A stretch of 46,773 bases of DNA, taken from positions 1 to 46,773 of the forward strand of contig JAJDBH010000230.1 of NCBI GenBank assembly GCA_029261455.1, read 5' to 3'. Each line of letters starts with the position of its first letter. The stretch's first letter is position 1. The position numbers were made by a program, and so were the translations under genes. This DNA is from Nitrospinaceae bacterium. Lineage in GTDB: Bacteria > Nitrospinota > Nitrospinia > Nitrospinales > VA-1. Under the pieces are notes generated by a model that was not told where the DNA came from, did not search any database, and worked only from the letters and a program-made list of their open reading frames with translations. Shown here piece after piece: positions 36,785 through 44,617 of this stretch.

Positions 36785-36989
36785 AAACTTTCAGTAAGAA
36801 TATTGACCATTGGATGGGCCATCAGGTTATTAGCAACCCTGAATTCTTAGCGGTTTTTCCCTTTGAAACCTTAAACGGGTGGTATTTATGCAACTGATCA
36901 AGCGTTTCCAAAAGCTTGAATTGGACTCATAATTATAGTCCAAAATGCCTTTTTTGGGATGGAGAATATGCTTAAAATCAAATCTCTTC
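36785..36989. other. Gap between the small exported protein gene and the B12-type radical SAM gene
   Basis: This 205-bp AT-rich spacer holds no convincing gene or terminator. An out-of-register frame runs through it on the minus strand but overlaps the exported protein gene in the wrong frame. Confidence 0.5.
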
Positions 36990-37334
36990 TTAATGGCCAG
37001 GGTCTGCTTGTGAGATCGCCCCAGATAAATGTGAATTAATACTCTGAGTATCCAGCTCGTTCTCCTTTTGTGTTTTCGAGGGTATCTCCACTTCAGGAGC
37101 AATAGTTGTCGATTTGGCGTCGGTTGGTAAGTGGTCGTATTCGGGAGAAGCTGTTGAGAAGGCTCCCGATAAATGCGAGGTTGGGTTGTCAATTTCCTGT
37201 TGCAGCTCGGCATTCTCCTGCGCCGTGGCTATGGATCCGTAACCCTGTAACAGAATTGTTCCATAAATGTTGATAAAAAAACAAAGCAATGCCAAACCTA
37301 ATAGGGCTGTAAAATGAGTGCAAATATTTTTCAT
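36990..37334 (-). CDS. Small exported protein with repeated SHLSGA motif
   Basis: The 114-residue protein has AGGAGG before its ATG and a signal peptide (hydrophobic core FTALLGLALLCFFINIYGT; likely cleavage after ATA near residue 38). The mature part is short, polar and low in predicted structure. The octapeptide SHLSGAFS (53-60) is repeated at 101-108 as SHLSGAIS, and the protein ends six residues later. I know no family for it. It lies between the secreted beta-sandwich genes and the radical SAM gene, in the same direction. A short exported or leader-type peptide with a repeated core is compatible with a modified substrate, but the signal peptide also fits a structural component. Confidence 0.65.
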   Translation of the reverse strand: MKNICTHFTALLGLALLCFFINIYGTILLQGYGSIATAQENAELQQEIDNPTSHLSGAFSTASPEYDHLPTDAKSTTIAPEVEIPSKTQKENELDTQSINSHLSGAISQADPGH

Positions 37335-37419
37335 GTCAACACCTCCTGTTTATTTCTTATTTTTAACAAAAATACTTATGGTAGAGGAATAAGATGTAGT
37401 TTGAAATCTAAAGGTAGAT

Positions 37420-37450
37420 GCTCTCCACCCCATGGTTCGGGGTAGAGAGC
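37420..37450 (-). terminator. Hairpin downstream of the triplicated genes
   Basis: GCTCTCCACCCC (37420-37431) and GGGGTAGAGAGC (37439-37450) form a 12-bp stem with one mismatch and a 7-base loop. It lies 21 bp past the stop at 37471 of the last beta-sandwich gene. The T-tract on the minus strand is weak (ATCTACCTTTAG), so it may attenuate rather than fully stop. Confidence 0.55.
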
Positions 37451-37470
37451 ACCGTTGCTTGTTTAACCTT

Positions 37471-38058
37471 TTATGGCACAACTTGTATGGCAAACCAGGT
37501 GTTGTTGCCGGCAATAACACTTGTGGTTATTCCCGAATCCTGATCCGCATGCAACCTGATTATTTGTCCTTGGGAGACGTTCATTACGGCAGAGTGAACG
37601 GACTGCCCCATCACGTAGGATGGGGCCTTTTTATTTGCCGTTAGTGCTCTCCCTAAAGGTGCGAACTGATTGTCTGTTTTTGTGTATAGAAAACGTGACC
37701 CTGAGTTGGTGTTAGCACTCCAAAGCACGGACCCGGAAACCCGGACCTTGGTAACCCCGGCAGGGATGACAAAATAGTTGTTCGAACCAGAATGAAAATT
37801 GTTCGTATCATACTCTTCTGTATTCCACCCCAGGGCCGTATCTGAAAGATGCCCTACATTTTCATTTGAGGTTGACCCTATCAATGCCCCCTGGAAGGCG
37901 GTTGCGGTACTGGTCAGTCCGGGAAGGGAGAACGCGGTGGTTGCAGACCATTGCATGACAGAAATGGCAACGGCCAGGCTGAAAATGAGAAAGGGTCTTC
38001 TTAAAGAAGCTGGTATGTTTGACTTGTTTTCAAAACAAGTAGGATTTGCATGATTCAT
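37471..38058 (-). CDS. Secreted C1q/TNF-like beta-sandwich protein, copy 1
   Basis: The 195-residue protein has a basic N terminus and a signal peptide or signal anchor (about 18-44, FLIFSLAVAISVMQW). The rest fits a jelly-roll domain: FQGALIGSTS, LGWNTEEYDTNNFHSG, a FVIPAGVTKVRVSGSVLWSAN strand pair (in parts), MGQSVHSAVM and WFAIQVVP at the C terminus. This resembles C1q-like and phage/adhesin-type trimeric domains that mediate binding. No catalytic residues are seen. It is the downstream member of three tandem copies; AAGGAGA precedes the ATG. GTs next to it suggest an envelope or matrix role. Confidence 0.7.
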   Translation of the reverse strand: MNHANPTCFENKSNIPASLRRPFLIFSLAVAISVMQWSATTAFSLPGLTSTATAFQGALIGSTSNENVGHLSDTALGWNTEEYDTNNFHSGSNNYFVIPAGVTKVRVSGSVLWSANTNSGSRFLYTKTDNQFAPLGRALTANKKAPSYVMGQSVHSAVMNVSQGQIIRLHADQDSGITTSVIAGNNTWFAIQVVP

Positions 38059-38162
38059 TTAATTTTCTCCTTAATTAAAATTAATTCACAAGGAATTGCT
38101 GCTTGTAGCCTCTGTGTGTAGATTTTTTATGGCAAAGCAACAACATCTCCTTTGCTTTTTAG

Positions 38163-38750
38163 TTATGGCACAACTTCAATGGCAAACCAGGTGTTATTAC
38201 CTGCGATAATACTTGTGGTATATCCCGAAGTCTGATCCGCATGCAATCTGATAAACTGGCCTGGGGAGACGGTCATTACAGCAGAGTGAACGGATTGCCC
38301 CATTTCATAGGGTGCGGCCTTTGTATCTGCCTTTAGAGCTCTCCCTCGAGGTGCAAATGACCCGCCTGTTTTTGTGTATAGATAGCGTGAACCTCTGTTG
38401 ACGTTAGCACTCCAAAGCACGGACCCGGAAACCCGGACCTTGGTAACCCCGGCAGGAATGATAAAAAATTCGTTCCCTCCAGAATGAAAATTGTCCGTGT
38501 CATACACTTCCGTCTGCCAGGACAAAGCCTGATCGGAAAGGCTTCCTATGTTCTGATTCGCACTTTTCCCCACTAAGGCACCTCTGAAAGCGGATGCGAT
38601 ACTGGTGAATCCGGGAATGAAAAACGCGGCTGTCCCAGCCCAGTTAACAACTGAAATGGCAACGGCCAGGCTGAAGATGAGAAAGGATCTTCTTAAAGAA
38701 GATGGAATGGACGACTTGTTTTCAAAATAAGTAGGATTTATATGAGTCAT
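38163..38750 (-). CDS. Secreted C1q/TNF-like beta-sandwich protein, copy 2
   Basis: This is the middle copy, 195 residues, same start and stop spacing as its neighbours. The signal region reads LAVAISVVNWAGTAAF, and the domain shows WQTEVYDTDNFHSGG, FIIPAGVTKVRVSG and GRALKADTKAA. It is the most diverged of the three in the loops (for example GNEFF in place of SNNYF) while the strands and C terminus (GNNTWFAIEVVP) are conserved, the pattern expected of functional divergence under constraint. It has its own ribosome-binding site (AAGGAGA) after a 104-bp spacer; no promoter is obvious between copies, so co-transcription from upstream is likely. Confidence 0.7.
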   Translation of the reverse strand: MTHINPTYFENKSSIPSSLRRSFLIFSLAVAISVVNWAGTAAFFIPGFTSIASAFRGALVGKSANQNIGSLSDQALSWQTEVYDTDNFHSGGNEFFIIPAGVTKVRVSGSVLWSANVNRGSRYLYTKTGGSFAPRGRALKADTKAAPYEMGQSVHSAVMTVSPGQFIRLHADQTSGYTTSIIAGNNTWFAIEVVP

Positions 38751-38854
38751 TTAAATATCTCCTTAATTAAAATTTATTCATAAGGAATTGTTGCTTGTAG
38801 CCTGTGTGTGCAGATTTTTTATGGCAAAGCAAAAACTTTTCCTTTGCTTTTTAG

Positions 38855-39442
38855 TTATGGCAGAACTTCAATGGCAAACCAGGTGTTGTTGCCTGCGATA
38901 ACACTTGTGGTTGTTCCCGAAGTCTGATCCGCGTGGAGTCTGATTTGTTGCCCTGGGAAGACGTTCATTACGGCAGAGTGAACGGATTGCCCCATCACAA
39001 AGGCCCCGGTTTTTGTGTTTGCCGATAGAGCTCTCCCTTGAGGCGCAAATGCACCGCCTGTTTTAGTGTATAGATAACGTGACCCTGAGTTGGTGTTATC
39101 GCTCCAAAGCACGGACCCGGAAACCCGGACTTTAAAGACCCCGGCTGGGATGGTAAAGTAGTTGTTGGATCCACCATGAAAACTGTTCGTGTCATATGCT
39201 TCAATATTCCACCATATAGCCGTATCTGAAAGATTCCCTACACTTTGGTTGGTATTTGTCCCGACCAATGCGCCCTGGAAGGCGGATGCGATACTGGTCA
39301 GTCCGGGAAGGGAGAACGCGGTGGTTGCAGACCATTGCATGACAGAAATGGCAGCTGCCAAGCTGAAAATGAGAAAGGATCTTCTTAAAGAAGCTGGAAT
39401 GGATGGTTTGATTTCTAAACAAGTAGGATTTGAATAGGTCAT
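38855..39442 (-). CDS. Secreted C1q/TNF-like beta-sandwich protein, copy 3
   Basis: This is the first-transcribed copy, 195 residues. The signal region LAAAISVMQWSATTAF is nearly the same as in copy 1, and the domain contains WWNIEAYDTNSFHGGS, FTIPAGVFKVRVSG and WFAIEVLP. AGGAGG lies four bases before the ATG. A good promoter (39515-39543) lies upstream. Fold assignment to C1q/TNF-like jelly rolls rests on the pattern of IPAGV, YDT and terminal WFAI, which I have seen in secreted and phage-associated beta-sandwich proteins. The ligand is unknown. Confidence 0.7.
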   Translation of the reverse strand: MTYSNPTCLEIKPSIPASLRRSFLIFSLAAAISVMQWSATTAFSLPGLTSIASAFQGALVGTNTNQSVGNLSDTAIWWNIEAYDTNSFHGGSNNYFTIPAGVFKVRVSGSVLWSDNTNSGSRYLYTKTGGAFAPQGRALSANTKTGAFVMGQSVHSAVMNVFPGQQIRLHADQTSGTTTSVIAGNNTWFAIEVLP

Positions 39443-39825
39443 TTGGCCTCCTAATTTCGGTTAGTTTATAAACGTCATCTATTATATCGATTATCCAATT
39501 TATCCTGTTGGCGAAATTTAATCCCTATTCCATGTCTTGTCAAATATTTTTTACGACGTTGTTGAATAATCGATGGTTATGCTATTTGTGTGGGTTATTT
39601 GGCCGTAATGGCCGGGCGTATTGGTTGCGGTTGAAGACAGGTATGTAGTTCAAGGTGTGGGAACTTTAAGGGCCCTGTTTGGTAAAGTGAACTTTTTTTA
39701 AAATATTTCTATAGCTTAATATTTGTTTTTGGGGAAAAGTTCCCCATAGCATAATCTGAGTTTGTATGGCTTTTCCAAAAGGGGGTAATTTGTAAAACTG
39801 GCGTATCTGAGGAGGGGAGTTTTGT
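39443..39825. promoter_or_regulatory. 383-bp spacer with promoter for the beta-sandwich genes
   Basis: On the minus strand TTGACA (39538-39543) and TAAATT (39515-39520) are 17 bp apart, giving a transcript start near 39508 and a 65-base leader before the ATG at 39442. A perfect TATAAT on the minus strand at 39481-39486 is an alternative -10. Near the other end there is a 6-bp hairpin (39731-39736 with 39740-39745) without a T-run on the minus strand. No gene is visible in this spacer. Confidence 0.5.
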
Positions 39826-42800
39826 TCAATCAGTGATAATAAGTTTTTCGATTTGTTCGTCGGGTGCTGAACGTTTTGTTTGAATCTGGCAACGCCGGGT
39901 GAGCATTTGCGGTAACATTTTTAACGCATCCCATTTGCTTTTTAAAAGTACTTGCCCTTGCCCGCGATAGGTGAAATATTTGATATCTGCAAATTGATGC
40001 TTCCATATGGAAAACAGGTATTTGAAATACAAGCTGAGGGAATAGTTTTTGATGAAGACCCAGATGTCGTTGCGTTTACATAAATAGACGTATTTGTCGC
40101 TATACAGGCCTACCGTGGCGGTGCCAATGTGGTAAACCTTGGCCTTTGGCAGGTAAACGGCTTTGAGTCCCTTTAACTGTCCCCTCATATTTAGGTCGAC
40201 ATCTTCCGCGAAGATAAAGAAGTCTTCATCGAAAAGGCCTATTTGATTGAAGAATTCGCGCCGATAAATTCCGGCTCCGGCACAGGCGCCAAAAACATAA
40301 TCTTCCTCTTCATACTGGCCGGTGTCTTTTTCCCCTTGTCCTCTGCCGCCACCTGCAGACCAGCTATGAAACAGGTCGCCCGTATTATAAAAAACATCGC
40401 GGTTATCCAGAAACATCATTTTTGTGGTGCCCATTCCGCATTCTGGATGGCGCTCCATGCCTTCATAAAGTTCCTTCAGCCAGTCGCAGGTTACTTCGAT
40501 ATCATTATTGAGCAATACAATATATTCCGCGTTGGAGGCTTTGATCCCTTCATTACAGGCAATGGCAAACCCCATATTGTCGGGCATTTTCAGCAGTCTC
40601 ACCCAGGGGTATTGTTCCTCGATCATTTCGCGTGAGCCATCAATCGAACCATTATCGACCACTATGACTTCATGGCCATCGAAATCAAGCTGAGCAAGAG
40701 AGTCGAGGCACATGCCAACAAATTTCATTCCATTCCAATTGGGGACTACAATGCTGACTTTCAAGGGGTGACCTTTCTTAAAATTAGGGTTCGCTTCCAC
40801 CTTTTCGGTGTTTTCTCCTGACTCCTGAAGGGTGGGCCTCATAACTTTTGCCGTTTTAGTTATATTTTCCATTAAATCTTTTGCACCTTGATGGTAAGGC
40901 TGTTGCTTAAGACATTGTTGTAAAAGTTGGGTTTGTTGGTTTTGGGGAGCTAATAAAGCCATTCTGAACCAGGCATTGGCCTGTATGTGGGGATAGCCTC
41001 GATTGGATACAGCCAGTTCCTCAAATAAATTATAAGCCTCAGACGGATTACCGGATTTTTCCAGGGCAGAGGCGATTGCATAACGCATAATTCCATTTTC
41101 TGGATCTTTTTGCAGGTAAAATTTAAGAGTTTCGTGCTCGGGTCTCAGGTTGGATTCCAGTTGGGCAAGACTGTTAATGACCAAAGTTTGTAACCATTCA
41201 CGGTCTTTTGTGTTCTTGATATCCCTGGCTTCGTCGTATAGTCTTTTAAGGCCATCCCGGTTGTTTAAATTTAGCATGCATTCCGTGGAGAATTTCCAGC
41301 AATCTTGCCAATTGAGTCCTTGGCGGCGAACTTCTTCAAATCTTATCAGGGCTCCTGCATAATCTTTTTTGAGCCTTAAAAATAATGCATATGAAAAGGT
41401 GACTTCCAAATCAGGGTTGAAACGTTTTATTTCTTCCTCCAGTAAGGTCTGGGCCTCATCCAGCTTATTCAGTTTGACTTTAAGGGTGTGCAATTTTAAA
41501 CGTGTTTTAGGCCAATGGGGAGCATATTTCAGGACTTTTTCGAATGCATTTTCTGCCTTCTCGGTGAGCTCCAATGCATTATAAATGTTGCCCATATAAT
41601 CATAAGCTTCGGTGTCTTGTTTGTTCAGTTTGACAAGCTTTTTGCACTCCTTGAGGGCTGTGATTAGTTCTCCCCTTTCCTCATCAGAACGATTCAACCC
41701 CGGAGCATGCCAGTCTGCCTTAGTGAGAGATTCCAATTGGCGCATTTTTTCCTGCCAGCTTTGGGAAAGCAGATTTTCTGAACGAGACTCAATAGACTCC
41801 AAACGATAAACTGGGAACCGGGCCAGCACAACTTTTAACAGTTTGTAACGCAGGCCAGTGACTTCCTCCAAACGTTCCACATCTAGATCAGTAAAGCTTT
41901 TGATCAGGTAGCGAGGTTTGTGGTGCAAAAGTCCGCCTATGAAACTGTCGTAAAAGCCTTCTAGGTCGAGGGAATCCCAAGGGCCGATGGTGTGATGCAG
42001 GAAGTTGTCGGAAGCGGGTGAACCCGTCAAATGATAAAGCTGTGAAAAAGTCCCCCAGACAAAAATTCTTTCGCCGCTTTCACCACGCATACGCATCAGG
42101 CGTTTGAGAATTTTCCCCAGCCGGGGCAAGTAAAGGTATTGGTCGAATTTTTCGTAATGAACCAGGGTTTCAGGATCTGTAGGACGAAGATAATAAAAGG
42201 CCATGGATTTTAAATTCCAACCCAGCAAAGCTGCAAAACTGATCAAAATCATCCCTGATATTGAGGGCTTCAAAGGTAATACGGCTTCCATTCCCAAACC
42301 ACAACCTAATGTAAGTAGAGCAAATAATGGTAGGTAGTGGTATCTGGAAAAGGCTCGCTGAAAAACGATCATGCTGAACAGAGTCAGGGAAAAAACGACC
42401 AGCCAGATGTTTTGATTCTGTATACAATAAATTATGAGAGGGATGAGACCCAGCCAGATCGGAAGAGCCTGTTTGATAAGTTTTCCAACTTCAAGCAAGA
42501 CGCTGAAGTGCATTTTTTTGGTTCGGGTCAATCTTAAAGTAGTGGCCATCCGGGTTTTTAATTGTTTGCGTGATAAGTCGTCCCAATAGCCCATCTTCCA
42601 TTCGATCAGGTTGGAAACGGTCATCACTCCTCCCGAAGCCAGTGCAAACTGGACGGAGGCTAGTCCTCCAAACTCAAACCAGACCATAGGGGTCAAGACT
42701 CCCGCAAAAAGGGCGGTGGTGCATTTACCGATAGAAGCGAGGCCAAAACAAAGTCCTGCGGCGATCACCCACTCGGGTCCTGCTTGCAACAACCCCAGTC

Positions 42801-43224
42801 CGAAAAAAATAAATGGAATATAAAATTGCTCAAAATTGAAAGAGCCTGCCGTAAGATCGGGAGAAGTGCCGTAAAAGGAATAAAGCAATGCTCCGGTGAA
42901 ACTGGCCCAGGGGTTATGGGTAAAGCTCCATAAGGCTCCATAAATAGCCAGCGAACCAAGAAGGTGGAAGGCCGTTTGCAAATGACGGATGCGTTGAATA
43001 CCTCCCTCGACAGAGCCATAGAGTTTGTCCAGCAAGAGCATTTTCCACATGGGAATGCCAATGAGTTGCAGATCTTTTTTCCACTGGAATCCTTGTGACG
43101 CAAAACGAGCTCGGTAAGTGTAGATGGCAAAGTCATCATCCAGAGGGAAGTTCTGAAATGGCCTGCGACACAAAATTGCAGACAGGGAAACGATGACTAA
43201 AAATATGGGGGTTAAGAGGTCCAT
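39826..43224 (-). CDS. Three-module membrane glycosyltransferase: GT-C-like, TPR, GT2
   Basis: The 1132-residue protein starts with a polytopic domain (about 1-360) with an early acidic site (FPLDDDFAIYTYRARF) as in GT-C enzymes of the ArnT/PMT kind. A soluble part (about 380-470) with a typical post-membrane IFVWGTFSQLYHLTG strand comes next. A TPR array (about 510-800) follows, e.g. EAYDYMGNIYNALELTEKAE. The C-terminal GT2 domain begins at 822 (VSIVVPNWNG, VVDNGSIDGS) with LLNNDIEV near 905 and a DEDFFIFAEDVDLNMR region as in rhamnosyltransferases. GT-C enzymes use lipid-linked sugars outside the membrane while GT2 acts inside, so one chain may couple both steps. It is the first gene of the minus-strand cluster. 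Confidence 0.82.
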   Translation of the reverse strand: MDLLTPIFLVIVSLSAILCRRPFQNFPLDDDFAIYTYRARFASQGFQWKKDLQLIGIPMWKMLLLDKLYGSVEGGIQRIRHLQTAFHLLGSLAIYGALWSFTHNPWASFTGALLYSFYGTSPDLTAGSFNFEQFYIPFIFFGLGLLQAGPEWVIAAGLCFGLASIGKCTTALFAGVLTPMVWFEFGGLASVQFALASGGVMTVSNLIEWKMGYWDDLSRKQLKTRMATTLRLTRTKKMHFSVLLEVGKLIKQALPIWLGLIPLIIYCIQNQNIWLVVFSLTLFSMIVFQRAFSRYHYLPLFALLTLGCGLGMEAVLPLKPSISGMILISFAALLGWNLKSMAFYYLRPTDPETLVHYEKFDQYLYLPRLGKILKRLMRMRGESGERIFVWGTFSQLYHLTGSPASDNFLHHTIGPWDSLDLEGFYDSFIGGLLHHKPRYLIKSFTDLDVERLEEVTGLRYKLLKVVLARFPVYRLESIESRSENLLSQSWQEKMRQLESLTKADWHAPGLNRSDEERGELITALKECKKLVKLNKQDTEAYDYMGNIYNALELTEKAENAFEKVLKYAPHWPKTRLKLHTLKVKLNKLDEAQTLLEEEIKRFNPDLEVTFSYALFLRLKKDYAGALIRFEEVRRQGLNWQDCWKFSTECMLNLNNRDGLKRLYDEARDIKNTKDREWLQTLVINSLAQLESNLRPEHETLKFYLQKDPENGIMRYAIASALEKSGNPSEAYNLFEELAVSNRGYPHIQANAWFRMALLAPQNQQTQLLQQCLKQQPYHQGAKDLMENITKTAKVMRPTLQESGENTEKVEANPNFKKGHPLKVSIVVPNWNGMKFVGMCLDSLAQLDFDGHEVIVVDNGSIDGSREMIEEQYPWVRLLKMPDNMGFAIACNEGIKASNAEYIVLLNNDIEVTCDWLKELYEGMERHPECGMGTTKMMFLDNRDVFYNTGDLFHSWSAGGGRGQGEKDTGQYEEEDYVFGACAGAGIYRREFFNQIGLFDEDFFIFAEDVDLNMRGQLKGLKAVYLPKAKVYHIGTATVGLYSDKYVYLCKRNDIWVFIKNYSLSLYFKYLFSIWKHQFADIKYFTYRGQGQVLLKSKWDALKMLPQMLTRRCQIQTKRSAPDEQIEKLIITD

Positions 43225-43282
43225 GATAATTTGGAAATATTGTCTTTACGCAAACCCTGATATGGGCAATGGAAAACTAGTT

Positions 43283-43312
43283 TTGACTTGAGATAAACAG
43301 ACGGTCTCTTAT
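43283..43312 (+). promoter_or_regulatory. Possible prfB promoter
   Basis: TTGACT at 43283-43288 and TCTTAT at 43307-43312 are 18 bp apart, about 190 bp before the prfB ATG. The -10 box matches only four of six bases. The remainder of the 273-bp gap between the divergent glycosyltransferase and prfB holds no recognisable gene. Confidence 0.3.
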
Positions 43313-43497
43313 TGATCGGCTGATTTTCAAGGTTTCTTTAGCTTGGGCTGGTGCCGTATTCCTGACAGGATCGAACCTCATGAGTATAGAGAACGGAGCC
43401 CTACGTATCAACCCTTCAATATCGGACCAGGGTCAACTTGCTTTTCGCGGTGAGATTGAGGAGAATGCCTGTAACGTCAATGAAAAGGGAGATTTAA

Positions 43498-44617
43498 ATG
43501 CAAGAAGATTTGGCAAAAACATACAAAGAAATAGAGAACAGGGTTGGGCTTCTCAGGAGGTTACTTTGACGTTGATCAGAATATCAAGTCTGTCGAGTCT
43601 CTGGATGTGGAAACTGCTCTCCCCGGGTTCTGGGATGATAATGAATCCGCCCAAAAAGTTCTGCAAAGAAGGTCCAGCCTGCAACGTTCGATAGATATCT
43701 GGAAAAACCTGGAAAAAGAGAGAGAAGACTTGGAGGCTATGTTGGAGCTTTCTGCCGAGGAAGAAGATCCTTCTATGGATGAGGAGATCAGGACTTCTTT
43801 AACCCGGCTTAGCGAACAGGCAGCCAACGCAGAATTGAAAGCCATGCTTTCGGGGAAAACGGATTTCAATAACGCCTTCGTGGCCATAAATTCTGGAGCA
43901 GGAGGTACAGAGTCTCAGGACTGGGCGGAAATGTTGTTGCGCATGTACCTGCGCTGGGGTGACCGTAATGGTTATAAGACGGAAGTTCTTGATACTCAGT
44001 ATGGAGAAGAAGCAGGAATAAAAAGCGCGACTGTTTTATTTACTGGCGACTATACCTATGGATATTTAAAAGCGGAAATTGGAGTTCATCGTCTGGTGCG
44101 TATTTCTCCTTACGATTCCAACAAAAGACGCCACACATCGTTTGCTTCAGTTTTTGTTTATCCTGAAATTGACGATGAGGTTGATCTTGAGATCAAGGAA
44201 GAGGACTTGAAGACAGATGTCTATCGCGCCTCGGGGCCGGGAGGGCAGGGAGTGAACACCACGGATTCGGCGGTCCGGCTGACGCATGTTCCGTCAGGCA
44301 TTGTAGTCCAATGCCAAAACGAACGGTCGCAACATAAAAACAAAGCCTCGGCCCTCAAAGTCATGAAAGCTCGCCTTTATGAGTTGGAACAGGAAAAATT
44401 AGGTGAGGAAAAAAAGGAAATGGAAAAACAAAAAAAGAAGATCGAATGGGGCAGTCAGATTCGTTCCTACGTTCTTCACCCATACCAGTTGGTCAAAGAC
44501 TTGAGGACAGGTGTGGAAGCGGGCAATGTGGATGCGGTGCTGGATGGCGATCTACAACCCTTTATTCAGGCCTTTCTGCGTTTCGATAAAACCGGCGAGG
44601 AGGCAGGGAAGGAATGA
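43498..44617 (+). CDS. prfB: Peptide chain release factor 2 with programmed +1 frameshift
   Basis: RF2 is encoded in two frames: 43498-43566 (23 codons, from ATG with GGGAG upstream) and 43568-44617, joined by a +1 shift that skips T43567; the product has 372 residues. The second part continues LDVDQNIKSVESLDVETALPG in two pieces, as in RF2. The GGQ peptidyl-tRNA hydrolysis motif is in SGPGGQGVNTTDSAV. The stop-codon recognition tripeptide region reads VRISPYDSNKRRHTS, with SPY where RF2 usually has SPF. RF2 reads UGA and UAA. The gene overlaps the next one by 4 bp (ATGA). Confidence 0.95.
43555..43570 (+). promoter_or_regulatory. prfB autoregulatory +1 frameshift site
   Basis: An internal Shine-Dalgarno AGGAGG (43555-43560), a three-base spacer and CTT TGA C (43564-43570) reproduce the RF2 frameshift signal known from E. 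coli. Slow UGA reading at low RF2 lets the ribosome slip from CTT to the overlapping TTT and continue with GAC. The purine-rich hexamer and spacer match the canonical arrangement. Confidence 0.95.

Larger units (their letters stand above)
37471..39442 (-). repeat. Tandem triplication with exact 692-bp period
   Basis: The three genes start at 38058, 38750 and 39442 and end at 37471, 38163 and 38855, so both offsets are exactly 692 bp. Each unit is a 588-bp gene plus a 104-bp spacer, and the spacers are also similar (TTGTAGCC, TGTGTG and ATTTTTTATGGCAAAGCAA segments). No insertion or deletion has accumulated in any copy. Confidence 0.9.

Noticed and set aside
36830-37213. Open frame of 127 codons on the minus strand
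   Set aside because: It overlaps the exported SHLSGA protein gene in another frame; that gene has a strong ribosome-binding site and signal peptide, while this frame has none and an unlikely basic composition.
39731-39745. GGGGAA/TTCCCC hairpin as terminator for the large glycosyltransferase gene
   Set aside because: On the minus strand the stem is followed by A residues, not T, and the stem is only 6 bp.
25406-43224. CRISPR array or prophage as explanation for repeats in the cluster
   Set aside because: The repeats are whole genes with a 692-bp period, and no short regularly spaced repeats, capsid, tail or lysis genes are present.
43360-43385. GGTTCGATCC-like string on the minus strand suggesting a tRNA T-loop
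   Set aside because: The flanking bases do not form a T-arm stem and no D-arm, anticodon arm or acceptor stem can be placed.
43380-43694. Open frame of 104 codons over the prfB start
   Set aside because: It is out of frame with both parts of RF2 and lacks a ribosome-binding site; the RF2 reading is unambiguous.
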